From the NCBI GenBank assembly GCA_012931725.1, contig CM022946.1:140720544-140784543 (forward strand): a stretch of DNA of 64,000 nucleotides, in the 5' to 3' direction. Position numbers and translations under genes: made by a program. The notes under the pieces are model-generated. The model searched no databases, had not been told where the DNA came from, and saw nothing but the letters and a program-made list of their open reading frames with translations. This DNA is from Litsea cubeba. Lineage: Eukaryota > Streptophyta > Magnoliopsida > Laurales > Lauraceae. Position 1 is the stretch's first letter. The number at the start of each line of letters is the position of its first letter. Positions 1-11,390 of this stretch are shown in pieces.

Positions 1-180
1 CATCTATAGCCAGTTTTGGTGGCATTGATAGCCGGTTTGTTTTGTGGCATCTATAGCCGGTTTTTTTTTTGAAATCCAAGTTTTTGTTTGTGGCATTGAT
101 AGCCGGTTTTTGATGGCATTTATAGCCGGTTTGTGGCATTTATAGCCTGTTTTGATGGCATTTATAGCCGGTTTGGTTTT
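1..180. repeat. Minisatellite of the A1 3' UTR, about 20-30 bp units
   Basis: Tandem copies of a unit around GGCATTGATAGCCGGTTT (also with ATTTATAGCC) separated by short T/G-rich spacers. The same unit recurs at 24,243-24,520 in copy A2 and, in a shorter period, at about 16,000-16,080 inside the shared LTR. The array continues past the left edge. Tat/Ogre-type elements are known for hypervariable tandem repeats between pol and the 3' LTR. Confidence 0.85.
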
Positions 181-1084
181 CAAAAATGCAAGTATCGACT
201 AAAAGTCGCCTCCCTGCTGAATGTTCTTGCAAGTATCGATGGAATTTCGCATCCTTGCTCATTCGGTTGCGAGTATCGATGGAATGTCGCATCCTCGCGG
301 ATTTGGGTGCAAGTATCGATGGAATGTCGCATCCTTGCTTTTCAAAAATTTTGGTTTTGCGGGTACTGACTTGATGTCGTTTCCCCACGATTTTTGAAAT
401 TTGTAGTTTTTTCGAACCTTTGGGTTAGGGATATCAACTGAAATGTTGCGTCTCCATGGTTTTTTAGGTTTTTTCGAACCTTTGAAATTTGAGTTGTGGA
501 TATCAACTGAAATGTTGCGTCTCCACAGTTTTTTTTTTTTTTTTTTTTCGAACCTTTGAAATTTGGGTTGTGGATATCAACTGAAATGTTGCGTCTCCAC
601 AGTTTTGGATTTTGCAAGTATCGACGAAATGTCGCTTCCCTGCAATTTTGGAAGTGTCGAACATGGTTCATATGCTTCCGATTTGTGCAAGTATCGACTA
701 AGCGTCGCTTCCTCGCGGTTTTTTTTTTTTTTGAAAAACCATTTTTTTTTAAAGACACGAGGGTCATAAGTTTTGACCTAAAACCATTTTGGCGGTAAAA
801 GGCATGGTGGACTAGGGTGGAAATCCCTGAATCCGGATTTTGTTTCAAACCATGAATTTTGGGTTCAAGGGTTGAAAATTTTGGTCAAGTTAGGGAAAGG
901 TTCCTAAACTTGGATATTTTTTTTTTAACAATGAAAACGATGAAAGTAAGCATTGTTTTAAATTTCTAGAAATTCCAACATTTGATATGAAAATTCTAAA
1001 AAAAAGGGTGGGTTTAGCGAGCGTGTACCTGGAAACTGGTTTTGGCCGTACAGGCATTGCTCTTACCCAGTTAGGTAAGTCTTC
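181..1084. repeat. 40-bp and longer tandem repeats, A1 3' UTR
   Basis: The core AGTATCGA recurs at 191, 231, 271 and 311, an exact 40-bp period. Diverged copies follow (GGATATCAACTGAAATGTTG type) at longer spacing to about 720. Each unit pairs a TATCGA-like core with a GTCGC or GTTGC core. From 721 to 1084 there is only non-repetitive, T-rich DNA up to the integrase stop region. The matching array in A2 starts at 24,532 with the same 40-bp period. Confidence 0.85.
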
Positions 1085-2420
1085 AAGGGTAGTACCGCTT
1101 AAGAACTTGCCGTTGATGGGCAACATACATCTGTCACCTTCCATGTTTAGGAGTGCTTATGCGCCGTTGGAGAAAATCTTGTCGATGACGTAGGGTCCCT
1201 CCATTTTGGCTCAAATTTGCCTTTGGACTTGTGAGCGAAGACCATTGGTCTTTTACCGCAAGAACCAAGTCACTCTTTTTGTAGGCGCGTTGCCTGACCT
1301 TTTTATCGAAAGATCCTGCCATGCGTGCTTGGTAAAGTTCAATGCTTTGTTGAGCTTCGAGCCGTCTCTCATCGAGATTGTCCAGCTCATGGAGTCGCAA
1401 TTTGACATTGCTTCTTTGAGTCATGTCATTTTGCAAGGATACCCTCAAGGAAGGAATTTGTACTTCCAAAGGTACGACAGCTTCGCATCCATAGACCAAG
1501 GAGAAATGGTGGTGCTATGGGTTGGTCCTCGAATGGTGGTTCGATAGGCCCACAAAAGCTTCAGACATTTTGTCGCTCCAGTCTCTTTTATGACTAGAGA
1601 CCATTTTTTTGAGGATTTTGCAGAGTGTCTTGTTGAAAGCTTCTGCTAACCCGTTTGCTGCCGGATTGTATGGAGTCGAAGGACAGCTTGGATTTTGTAT
1701 TTGTCGCAGAACCTGTAGAATCGATGATCCCGGAATTATGGTCCGTTATCATGACGAATCTTTTGGGCATGCCGAAACGACAAATGATGTTGGTGCGCAG
1801 GAAGTGAAGGACTGATGAGGTCTTCATTTCGTTAAACGCAAATGCTTCTGACCACTCGGAGAAATAATCCGTAGCGGCGAAGATGAAGCGATGACCTTTG
1901 CTCGAAGGGGGAGAAATAGGACCTATGATGTCCATACCCCAGGCTTCGAAAGGCCATGAGATCGCTGTAGGATGCAGCCATTCTGGAGGCATATGAATGT
2001 AATCTCCATGAACTTGGCATTGTTGGCAGCGCTTAGCAAATTGCATTGCGTCAGCTACCATGGTAGGCCAGTAATATCCTAACCTTTTTATCTGATCATA
2101 GAGCTTAGGTCCAGCCTGATGAGCTCCGCAAAGACCAGCATGAACTTCTTTGAGTGTTTCTTCAGCCTCTTGTTGTGACAAGCAGCGTAGAAGTACTCCG
2201 TTGAAGGATTTCCTGTAAAGGATTTTTGAAGGAATATCCAAATGAAAGCTTGGGGTTTCGCCTTTGGATGCTTACCCGTTCTTTTGGATCTTCAGGTAGG
2301 ATTCCGAACATAATGTAGTCAATGAACGGATCCCTCCAGTCGCCGATTGAAGTTTGAAGGATTGAAATCCGACTTCCGACCACTTGGTGGCATTCAGCAA
2401 CTGTTTGGTGTGTGTTAAGA
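1085..2420 (-). pseudogene. Integrase, copy A1 (frameshifted)
   Basis: The integrase would join element cDNA to chromosomal DNA. On the minus strand the frame at 2241-1594 carries the HHCC zinc-binding N-terminus (HAGLCGAH followed by CQQC) and the first catalytic Asp in GMDIIGP. The segment around the second catalytic Asp is frameshifted relative to A2 (near 1700-1760), so no continuous DDE core exists. The C-terminal DNA-binding part resumes at 1499-1134, and another one-base change near 1100 alters the last residues. The intact equivalent is at 25,353-26,654 in A2. Clearly dead. Confidence 0.9.
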
Positions 2421-2935
2421 GGAGGAAGGATTCTCCTTTCACACACTGTGATTTGCATGTTTTCCCCTTCCTGGATTGCCATGGATGCGGCAAGTCCGGC
2501 TAGGGCATCTGCACGTATGTTTTCACGTCTACGAATGTGGGTGATGTGACAGATGTCAAACTTTTGCAGAAGTGATTGTGCCTTGTTGTAGTACGGCAAC
2601 AAATCTGGCTTCCTGACTTTAAATTTCTGATTCATCTGGTTGACGATCAGTTGAGAGTCTCCAAAGACTTCCAGCATGGTGATACCAGATTCGATGGCGA
2701 GTTCCAATCCTAAGATCAGAGCTTGATATTCAGCTGCATTGTTTGTGCATGGTTCCAGTAGCGAGAAAGCGTGTGGAATCATGTATTTGTCGGGGCTAAC
2801 AAAGAGGATGCCAACTCCCGAGATCAGCTGTCTTTTTTCATTTGTCCTGGTTGCACCGTCCAAGTACATGTCCCAGGAGGCACTTTGTGAGAAAGTCTCC
2901 ACATTGTAGACTGGTTCGTCTGGGGAGATCATCTC
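2400..2935 (-). pseudogene. Archaeal-type RNase H (second RNase H), copy A1
   Basis: The frame at 2932-2162 begins just before WDMYLDGATRTNEK, with a strand-1 Asp. It continues through NNAAEYQALILGLELA (Glu) and FGDSQLIVNQ (Asp), and ends in a helix with ADALAGLAA. This D-E-D order downstream of the gypsy RNase H is the mark of the additional RNase H of the Tat lineage, thought to improve removal of RNA primers and template. The frame runs on into the integrase linker and is lost near 2250 by a frameshift. Confidence 0.85.
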
Positions 2936-4461
2936 TAAGCGGAGAATCTTTAGGCAATGGATGCTCTGCGAGGAAGTCCGCTAGAGCTTGCCCTTTGATT
3001 GCTTTTTGTGGTACATACCTAATATCAAATTGTGACAGAAGGATGGACCATTTTGCCAGTCGAGCAGTGAGAGAACCTGCCTTTGTGACAAAGGACCTTC
3101 AAGAGGTTGACCCTCGAGACCAGGTAGACTGTGTTGGAAAGCAAGTAGTGACGCAGCTTTTGTACGGCGAACATCACTACAAGGCATTCTTTTTCGACTG
3201 GAGAGTAGCGATGCTCTGCACCTACTAGCATGCGGCTGAGGTAGTACAGAGCAGCTTCTTTTCTCTAATCATTTTCTTGCACAAGCAGAGCTCCCAAAGA
3301 GTGATCAAGGGCTCTTGTGTACAAGATGAATGGTTTTCCAGTGGTAGGAGCAGCTAAAACTGGAGGTTTTATCAGGTATGACTTGATGTCTTGGAAAGCA
3401 GCTTCAACAGTCAGCATCCCAGACAAAGTTTACACCTTTTTTCATCAACCGGGAGAATGGACGGCATTTCCCCGAAAGATTGGAGATGAACCGTCTGATG
3501 TAGGCCAATCTCCCTTGAAGCCCTTTGAGTTCTCTCAAGGTTCTTCGAGAGGGCATTTCTAGAATGGCTTTGGCTTTTATGGGGTCCAGCTCTATTCCAG
3601 CTTTCCCGAACTAAGAATCCGAGGAACTTACCCGACGAGACGCCGAAGAAGCATTTCAAAGGATTCATTCGCAGTTTGTGTTTGCGAAGCCGGAGGAAGA
3701 CTTCTCGAAGGTCTTCGAGATGATCTTCTTTTCTTTTGCTTTTGACGGCGAGGTCATCAACGTAACATTCAAACCGTCTTGTGTTGCATATCTTGGAATA
3801 TTTTCATCATAGCCCTCTGATATGTGGCACCAGCATTTTTCAGACCAAATGGCATGACAGTGTAGCAATACATGCCAAATGGGGTCCGAAAAGATGTATG
3901 TTTTTCATCTTCGGGATGCATCTTTATCTGATTGTAGCCAGAGAAACCATCCATGAATGTCATTCGCTTGAATCCATAGGTATTATCAATCATTACCTCT
4001 GGTATGGGGAGCGGAAATTCATCTTTTGGGCATGCGCCATTCAGGTCTCTATAGTCAATACAGACCCTGATCTGCCCATTCTTCTTTGTCACGGGGACAA
4101 TGTTGGCCAACCATTCAGGATGTTGTTCCTCACGGATGAAGCCGACGCTTTTGAGTTTTTGAACTTCTTGTTCAATTTTATCCATCACATCTGGACGGAA
4201 TCTTCTTTGGCCTTGCTTGACAGGCTTGATGTCTTCTTGAAGATTGAGTTTGTGAACCGCTATTTTGGGGTCTAAGCCTGGTATTTCAGCGTAAGACCAT
4301 GCAAAGCAATCAACGAACTCACGAAGAAAGGCGATATACTCGGGTAACTCATCATCCTTTATATTCTTGCTTATGAATACAGGACGTGGGTTATCTGGTG
4401 TTCCCAAGTCTATCTTTTGAACAGGATCTTCTGTTGGAAGGTTCGAAGGTGGTTCCTCCAC
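2936..4461 (-). pseudogene. Reverse transcriptase and gypsy RNase H, copy A1 (frameshifted)
   Basis: The frame at 4461-3769 holds the RT fingers and palm: a QHPEWLANIVPVTKK segment, the VCIDYRDLN motif and MPFGLKNAGATYQRAM. It stops just before the YVDD catalytic box, because A1 has one extra A there compared with A2 (near 3770). The rest survives only as short out-of-phase pieces at 3668-3411 and 3231-3025 (RNase H, AEHRYSPVEKE). In A2 the reverse is true: the C-terminal half is open and the palm is frameshifted. The two copies therefore died independently. Confidence 0.9.
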
Positions 4462-7071
4462 AATATTTTTGGAGGCTTCCAGCTCAACGAAACCTTCCGG
4501 GTTTTCAAAGGCATTTCCAGACCAAGGTTTTGTTCCTTTCCACGGGTCTTCTTGATCGGTAATTTTCCCAAGGCTTGCTATGAGATGATCCCAATCGCCT
4601 GTTGAAAACCGGGTCGAAGTAGGCTACTTTTTTTGGAGATGAGGGTTCTTCTGGGTCAGAAGACCACACGTCTGTTCCATCGGACAACTCCTCTTCATTT
4701 TCGGAGAAATCGTGCCAATTGGATGAGCTTCCTGGATCTTTGTCAGGTGACTCATCAAAGAGATATCCAGGGAGATCGATGTCTTCATGGACTTGAGAAG
4801 TTGAGGCTTGGTCAGTATATTGACTTTTAAGCCTTTGTGTCAACTGTCTCAATGGAGTGTCAGGATCATACCCTAACCCGTGTGAAGACTTTTCTACATA
4901 GCCGTAGAGTCTCCAATCTTCCAGCTGGCTTTTGGTCAAGACGGGCCCCAAAGGCGTGAGAATACCGCGTTCTTCTCCCAAACCGATTGGGTTTTGAGCG
5001 TCATAGCCCATTTTCTTCATAATAGCTTGTACCACAGAAGTTGTCTCCATTGGAGTGAGAGCAGGCTGAACTTGCTGAGTGTCAGTTTGGCTTGACGATG
5101 TGTCGTCTTCTGGCTCTGAATCCGAGTCCGTGTCTTGCATGATAGACACGAAAGAGACAACAAATTTGCCCCCAGGCTTTTGTTTTGCCTTCTTCACTTT
5201 AGTTGTGATGACCAAAGGCTTTGAAGGTTTGAGGGAGATGATGAAGGGAGTTTGAATGCTCTCTTCAGATTTACCGGATGGTTTGTTTTCTTCCGGTGAT
5301 TGTTGAGGAGCTTTGCCTTTATCTTTCTGGAGATTTTCGGCAAAGGATGCTGTGTGCTTCTCCTTTTCTTCTTTTTCACCTTCATACATCTGTGAGTCTG
5401 CGAAGTGGACTTCTTTACCTTTGAAGGGTTTTCTGTCCGCAAAGACTCGATGTATCATGCCGTCGTCGCCAACAAACTTGATGCATTGATGTAGAGTTGA
5501 AAGGGACAACACCATTCTCGTGGATCCAAGGGCGTCCGAGAAGGATGTTGTAGCATGAAGGGGTCTTTATTGCATACACTGTGACCTCAGAGATAAGATC
5601 ACCGATCTGCAACTTGAACCTGATTTTACCGATAGGCCTTTGAGTACTCCCATCGTATCCAAAGATAGATACAGATGTGTGGCTCAGTTTGCTGGGTGGG
5701 ATGCCCAACTCTTCAAGAGCCGATGTGGAGATGAGGTTGAGTGCAGAACCTGGGTCGATCTGAACTCTGTGCATAGGCATTTCCTTGATATACCCTGTGA
5801 AGTATAGGGGTCGGTTATGCTTGGTTTCGCCAAGTAGGAGGTCGTCCTTTGTGAAGGCGATGGTTGCACTGGCTGCTTTTTTAACCGAGAGGCATTCAAT
5901 GCATGATCCCTCAGTTTTCTTCTTTTCTCCCTTTGAGGAGGCTTCTGAGTTTTTGACCCGGTAATCCATTTCAATTTGGAGGACTTGCGGGGCATATTTG
6001 TCGACATCCTCATTCAGCTTTTGTAATTCCGAAATGAGATTATCACGAGTGTGCGGAGACATTCGCAACAAATCTAGGATGTGCAGACGTGCAGGTATGT
6101 GCTTGAAGTGTTCAATCAAGTCATACTTGAAAGCCTCCTTAGGGCCTGCATGTTCATCATTGTTGCCACTAGGGGCGCTTACAACATCTTTTCCCGAAGG
6201 ATTTACATATGTAAAGGAAGATTGGTTGTAATTTTTGTGGTAGTCCCGGCCAGAGCGGGTGTCTCTACCAACTTCGAGAGCTTCTTGAGAAGGGTCTTCG
6301 TTTGGAAGATTGTCTTCAGGATCAAGAGGCTGTCGTTTTTCATTTGCTGAGGATGTATCAGCAGCAGAGTTACCATCCTCAGTGATTGTGTTGCATGGAG
6401 CATTTTCCGGGAACAAGTCCTAAACAGCATCCAGCAATCTTTCTTCTTCGTTGACTAATTCATCGTCCCAAGCATCAATGGCTGGGAATTCTTCAGTCAT
6501 GAAGGGTGTGAACTTTGAAGTCACAGTCTCAGGAGAAGAAACCTGAGAGGGTGTCATCTCAGTGAAAGTCACGTGAGACGAGGTGGCTCTAGAAGATACA
6601 TTGCTAGGCGTCGCCGGAGTGTAAGTGCTCTCATCAGACGATGCTTCGGAAGAGCTATAATCCCGAATTATCACATTACAGGAAGCTCTGACGGGAGACG
6701 TTGCCTGATCGGAGTCAGACTCATCCTCGGATGTAAGAGGATCGTCTATCCAGCAATTTTCTCCATTTTCAGGAGTTAAGGGAGAATGTACCTGGTGGTC
6801 TTCAGGGACTTCAGGCTCTGGGCTGCGAGGAGGCTCGTTGACGCGGTCTTGCTCTTGTTCTAGAGTGAGTCGCTGCAAGATCCTTGAATATTCTTCAAGA
6901 TCAGGCATGGGAGCCGGATCTTCTTCTTCATCAACTCTTTGTGGCTCAACATGGTTGATTTCCACTGGAGTAATGAGAGGTGCTGGGTCAGCAGCATTTT
7001 CTTGTACAGCTTCTTGGTCTTCTTCATCATCAGACCAGGATCCTTGTGGCTGTAGGGGGTTATACCAGATT
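4462..7071 (-). pseudogene. Protease / G-patch ORF (ORF2), copy A1, distal part
   Basis: In sense order: an acidic Ser/Glu-rich region (6965-6420), a stop at its end, then 6416-5415 with the aspartic protease (QIDPGSALNLIS, flap region, and YNILLGRPWIHENG). A frameshift follows near 5515. The frame 5515-4505 then carries a G-patch-like stretch (MKKMGYDAQNPIGLGEERG) and an acidic linker to RT. The protease would cut gag-pol; the G-patch is an RNA-binding glycine motif. Relative to A2 this copy lacks 156 bp (52 codons) between two CAGAA repeats. The N-terminal 60 or so codons lie beyond the solo LTR at 11,015-11,198. Confidence 0.85.
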
Positions 7072-9536
7072 TGTCACGCCCCGAAACCGGGACCTGCAGC
7101 GAACCGATCTCGGGGTGCGAAATTTTGGAATAATTTGAAACTTTTTGTATAGTTCCCAAGATCCGCGTGAATGAGGATAATCACATCCCAACATAATCAG
7201 AGTGTATTTTTCGCGGAAGCTAACCAAGGTGTTACGACTCGGAATCCGTGGCCATCGGGTTCCGTGTTGTACGCAACCAATGTCATAAAGCCATCATAAA
7301 CAGACTGGCATAAATCATAAATCACAACACACTGAGCTGGTAGTAACAAATCTATTATTTCCCATATTCGAATTACAATTAACAAGTGTCTTAATTACAA
7401 ACCCAAAAGAAAAAGGCTGATAAAGCCATACAACAATATCCACTAAACAGAACTACTACCCCAACATTCGATATACGAACTCTGGTGCCAAACTTGACAT
7501 CTAGGTGATATCAACGGGCAGCCTCTCACGTCAGACCGGCGGTCCCACCGCCTCCTCTGATCAAACACCTACAAACAGAAAAGAGAAGGAACTGGCACCA
7601 AACAAAGAGGGTCAGACACGACGGTCTGGCAAGCAAATTAACAAATAATATGAACAAAAGGAACATACATAAAACCAGACGAGATCATCGTAAAACCGGA
7701 TAAACAGTCTAAACAATAATGACGATAAAACATGCTAAATCAATCGAAAGTCCAAACATAAATATCAAGACGAATAAACGAGCAATCTCTAAAGCATAAA
7801 TGTCTCGAAAAGATAACCACCTAAGTAAGGCATTTAATAATTAGAAATACATTTAAAAACTGAAGAGTAGAAACAATACGATAAAGGTCGATGTCGTAAA
7901 CATTAAACAAATCAAAGCATAAAAAGCATAACCGACAAGAATCATAAACTAAAGTAATATGCAGATAAAACCTAGGCGACCACAAATAGCTAAATCCTCC
8001 TATCACCGAAGTAATAAGAGCAAACAAAGCGTAGCCACTAAACGTGGTACCAAACAAAGGATCAGAACCGTAGCCATACAAATGGGACCGGCAGATCAAA
8101 AGTATCCGAACCGTAGCCATACAAATGGGACCGGCAGATAATTACCGTTGCCATGGTCGGTACAGACAGAATCCAAGCTGCAGCTGGCAAACAAAATAAA
8201 GACCCCAAGCCGGATGATCAGTCCGACAAGGTGACCTAAGCCTAGTGGTGCCTTTAGTTTTCAAAACTCGAACGGATACAAATCTAACATAATACTAATC
8301 CCTTTGGCTCAGGGGCTCGCACCACATAGCTCTGGCCCCGTCTTGCCTCGGGGTTTGTTTTTTTTGGAATCATAGCCTCTTTGGCTCATGGGCTCGCACC
8401 ACATAGCTCTGGCCCAATCTTGCCTCGAGGTTTCATTTTCAAAATACTAATCTTAACAAATAATGGTCTCCTCGAAGAAATCCCGAATGTGACGAACATA
8501 TACAAATCTCTTTTCAAATCGAATCGGAGAAAACATACGAATATCCATGGTAAACCGTTTAAATACGCATCAAGGTGATTTGTATAAAATCATACGATCA
8601 ACCCTTTCGAACATGGGAAGACACATGATTTTATAACAAATCATCGATGCTATTTAAATTAGTTCACCAAAGAAAACAAATACAAATACTAATACCAATA
8701 CAATACATTTTTCTGACTTGAAATGGAATGGAATTATGTAAGATGACTTAATGATTTACCAAGGAACCATCTCAATGCACAACTATCATTTAAACATTGA
8801 TTAGTAAAGAGCGCGTTTGATGCCAATGAAAATCCATAATATTTAAATGATAAAGTGCGCATTGAGACTCAGACGATTCCCGGATAATTTTACATACTTT
8901 CATTCTCTCATTGATCCCATTCCCATTTCACAAACTTTCCAAGTATCACAAGAAAATCCAAACTCTTTAAAACAGGCCTATAGTTGGCCTTAGACCGAGC
9001 CCACAACAGTCCTTAATAATAGTCCAAAACCAACTTCGAATGGCTCACAAAACAAATCTTAAAAACAGCCCAAACTAATCTTTTAATGGACAAGAAACAG
9101 GTGTTTAAAACAAACCCAAAACTAAACCTGAACCAGGCCCACAAACAGATCTTAAAACAACCCAACACTAGACCTGAACCAGGCCCACAAAACAGGTTGA
9201 AAAACAGTCCTAAACAATCCTTAAATGGCCTACAAGACGATTCTTAAAACAGCCCAAACAAACTTCGAACAGGCCCACAAAACTGATTTTTAAAAACAGT
9301 CCAAAACTAATTTGAATCAGGCCCAAGGAACAAGTTTTAAACCAACCCAAATTAACCATAAAACAGGCCCACCAACCAAATTCTAAAACAGTCCACTAAC
9401 AGGCCCTAAACTGACACACATCAGGTCTTGAAATGGTCCAAGGACTGACCTGAATCAGGCCCAAGAAAGCCCCAAACAATCTGGCCCACAACAATCCAAA
9501 TTCGGGCCCAAACCCGAGCCCAAACTGAACTGGGCT

Positions 9537-9617
9537 CGCTCGAGCGGACCCAGGCCCGCTCGAGCGGACCCAGACAGAAGCTGGGTCGCTCGAGCGACCC
9601 AGTGGGTCGCTCGAGCG
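9537..9617. repeat. Cluster of four CGCTCGAGCG palindromes
   Basis: Perfect 10-bp palindromes at 9537, 9557, 9587 and 9608, separated by GGACCCAG- or GGGTCG-type spacers. They sit about 900-970 bp downstream of the predicted TATA box in LTR sense, so they lie in the transcribed leader part. Confidence 0.9.
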
Positions 9618-10506
9618 GACTGGGCCTGCCCAGTCCGGCCCGAGTGCAGCAAACTCCATTCTTTTGCATTTTTTCTGATTTTTTTCTGATCATTTTCCAT
9701 TTCCAACCTTTCATACAAATTTCATAGATTCTTTGGGCCCTTCTTGACCTTCCAAACACATCAAACCATCCATAAATCATTCTAATTAATCCCAACACAA
9801 TACTTTTTAAATCAAAGTTTTCTCCCATACTTAGAACACAACACCATTAATACAAGAAACCAATTTATCAAGTGGCTAAAATGAAACCAAACTCCCAACG
9901 CATCATAAGAAAATAGCACAAATGGAAATCAATATACATTAGTTCATCCATTCAATGTGAATCCATAAATCATAAAAAGTTAGAACAAAATGAAGAAAAA
10001 GCCATGAAACCAAATGAGACTCATGAAAACATCATATTAGTTGAAAATTCTACTTGCCTTGAGTCAAGAGAAGATGAAGACACTCTATGAAAGTCCTCTA
10101 ATGGCCTCAAGCTCCCAAAATCATAAAACCCCCAAATAGCTCATGGAAAACCCTAAAAATCCAATCCATTGTAAACCTTCATGAAAACCCATTGCATGTG
10201 GGATTAAAACACTCCAAATGAGGAGGAAAACAAAGATGAAAAGAAAAGAGAACCATTGCTAACCTTTGGGTGCCCCAAACAAGAAGAAGAGCTTGAAAGA
10301 TGGGTCTTCTCTAGCTCAAACATCTCAAAAATGGTGTCTAGGGGAAGCTAGGAAGATGGGGAAGAAGAAGAGGAGCTCAAATCTCCATTTAGCATCAAAG
10401 GAGGAGGGATACATGAGGAGAGAGAAAGGGGGCTGGGAGAAACCCTAACCCCACTTTGTTGCAGGAAATGAGAGAAAGAATGGGGGAGACAAGAGAGGTC
10501 CATGGG

Positions 10507-10514
10507 TTTTATAG
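10507..10514 (-). promoter_or_regulatory. TATA box of the solo LTR
   Basis: Minus-strand CTATAAAACCCATGG lies about 500 bp from the LTR 5' end, immediately downstream of the conserved U3 block shared by the four related LTRs. It is the only canonical TATA motif at this position. Confidence 0.6.
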
Positions 10515-11014
10515 AGAAAATGGGCTGGGCCCCATGGGCCCCAAGCTTACTAAAGCTGAAACTAAGGTTTGCGGGTCCCGAATGAAAACGACGAAGAAGA
10601 GAAAAACGATCGGCGAAATTTCTACTTTCCAAAAAGTGTATTTTCCCCAATTTCTGAAATTTTCGAAATTCATGGACAGATTTAGGGTGAAAAGTCAGTT
10701 TTGCCCTTTTTTCTCGAAAAACGCATTTTCTGATCATCAAATCAAAATGGTTAAAATATGAAAGTTGTTAAACTTCGTAAAATGAGTCGAAATACTCCAA
10801 ATCCCGAATTTTTTAGAAATCCGAAGTAATTTCCCATAAAAATACAAATCCTAAGGACCGGGTCAAACTAAAGTCAACGGTCTACAAAATCTCCAAGGCA
10901 AGGAAAAATCCGGTCAAGCTCGAAAACAAGATCAAACTAAATCAAATCTCACTTGAAAAGCTAAATCGCGATTAAAACAATGCTAAACAAAAGGATTGGG
11001 GTCGGGATCTTACA

Positions 11015-11198
11015 AGATTACTGGCATAAGATGAGACTCAGGAACCCATTCTTCATCGGAGAGATATTCTCCTGTTTCAAGGGATTCCTCCCACTCATCT
11101 GTGTAGTTGGATTCGAATCCATCATCGGTGTCGCTGGACTCGTATCCATCAATGGAGAATCCAACTACCGAATTGCAAGAGTATGATGCCTCCTGCAT
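11015..11198 (-). pseudogene. N-terminus of ORF2 (protease ORF), copy A1
   Basis: The short acidic frame begins with Met at 11,198 (MQEASYSC) and runs into the solo LTR at 11,014. It resumes in sense order beyond 7072. In A2 the same segment is continuous (31,618-31,370). The composition is strongly acidic (YESSDTDDG, EEWVPES), with no recognised domain. It follows gag in the same reading frame, after two stop codons. Confidence 0.75.
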
Positions 11199-11390
11199 GG
11201 CTTCTTTGAATTAAGGTGGCATGAAATCACTGAGAGTGAATTTCCTTACCCCCTTTGAAGTCTCTGGAAGGGATGTTTTTGTTACCTCCAGTGAAGCGGT
11301 AGAGGAAGCCTCTGCCTTTTCTTTGACCTCTAGTTTTGGCTGGGTCTTCTCTTGCCGTTTAAGCTTGAGGAGATGTTTCCTAGCCTGCCT
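11199..11390 (-). other. In-frame spacer between gag and ORF2, bounded by two stops
   Basis: Gag ends ...QQ-TGA at 11,393-11,391. The same frame then stays open for about 60 Lys/Glu-rich codons (RQARKHLLKLKRQEK) to a TAA, and continues still in frame into ORF2. A2 has the identical arrangement and identical stops (31,619-31,810). A consensus-like splice donor GTAAGG lies inside it. Whether translation reads through or the RNA is spliced cannot be told from the DNA. Confidence 0.7.

Larger units (their letters stand above)
7072..11014 (-). mobile_element. Chromovirus (Tekay/Del-like) solo LTR inserted in A1
   Basis: The 3,943-bp insert starts TGTCACGCC and ends GATCTTACA on the plus strand, giving TG...CA ends. 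It is flanked by the perfect duplication AGATT (7067-7071 and 11,015-11,019). The uninterrupted site is visible in A2 near 31,433-31,440, which proves the boundaries. It has no coding domain, so it is a single LTR left by LTR-LTR recombination. The orientation is minus, judged from the TATA box and from its TGTAAGAYCCCGACC 5' terminus, shared with the LTRs at 47,366, 58,405 and 54,170. The A-rich stretch 8900-9500 is full of GGCCCAnnAA-type words. Confidence 0.93.

Noticed and set aside
8100..8140. Duplicated CCGTAGCCATACAAATGGGA as a functional site
   Set aside because: A simple two-copy duplication inside the solo LTR; nothing further supports a role.
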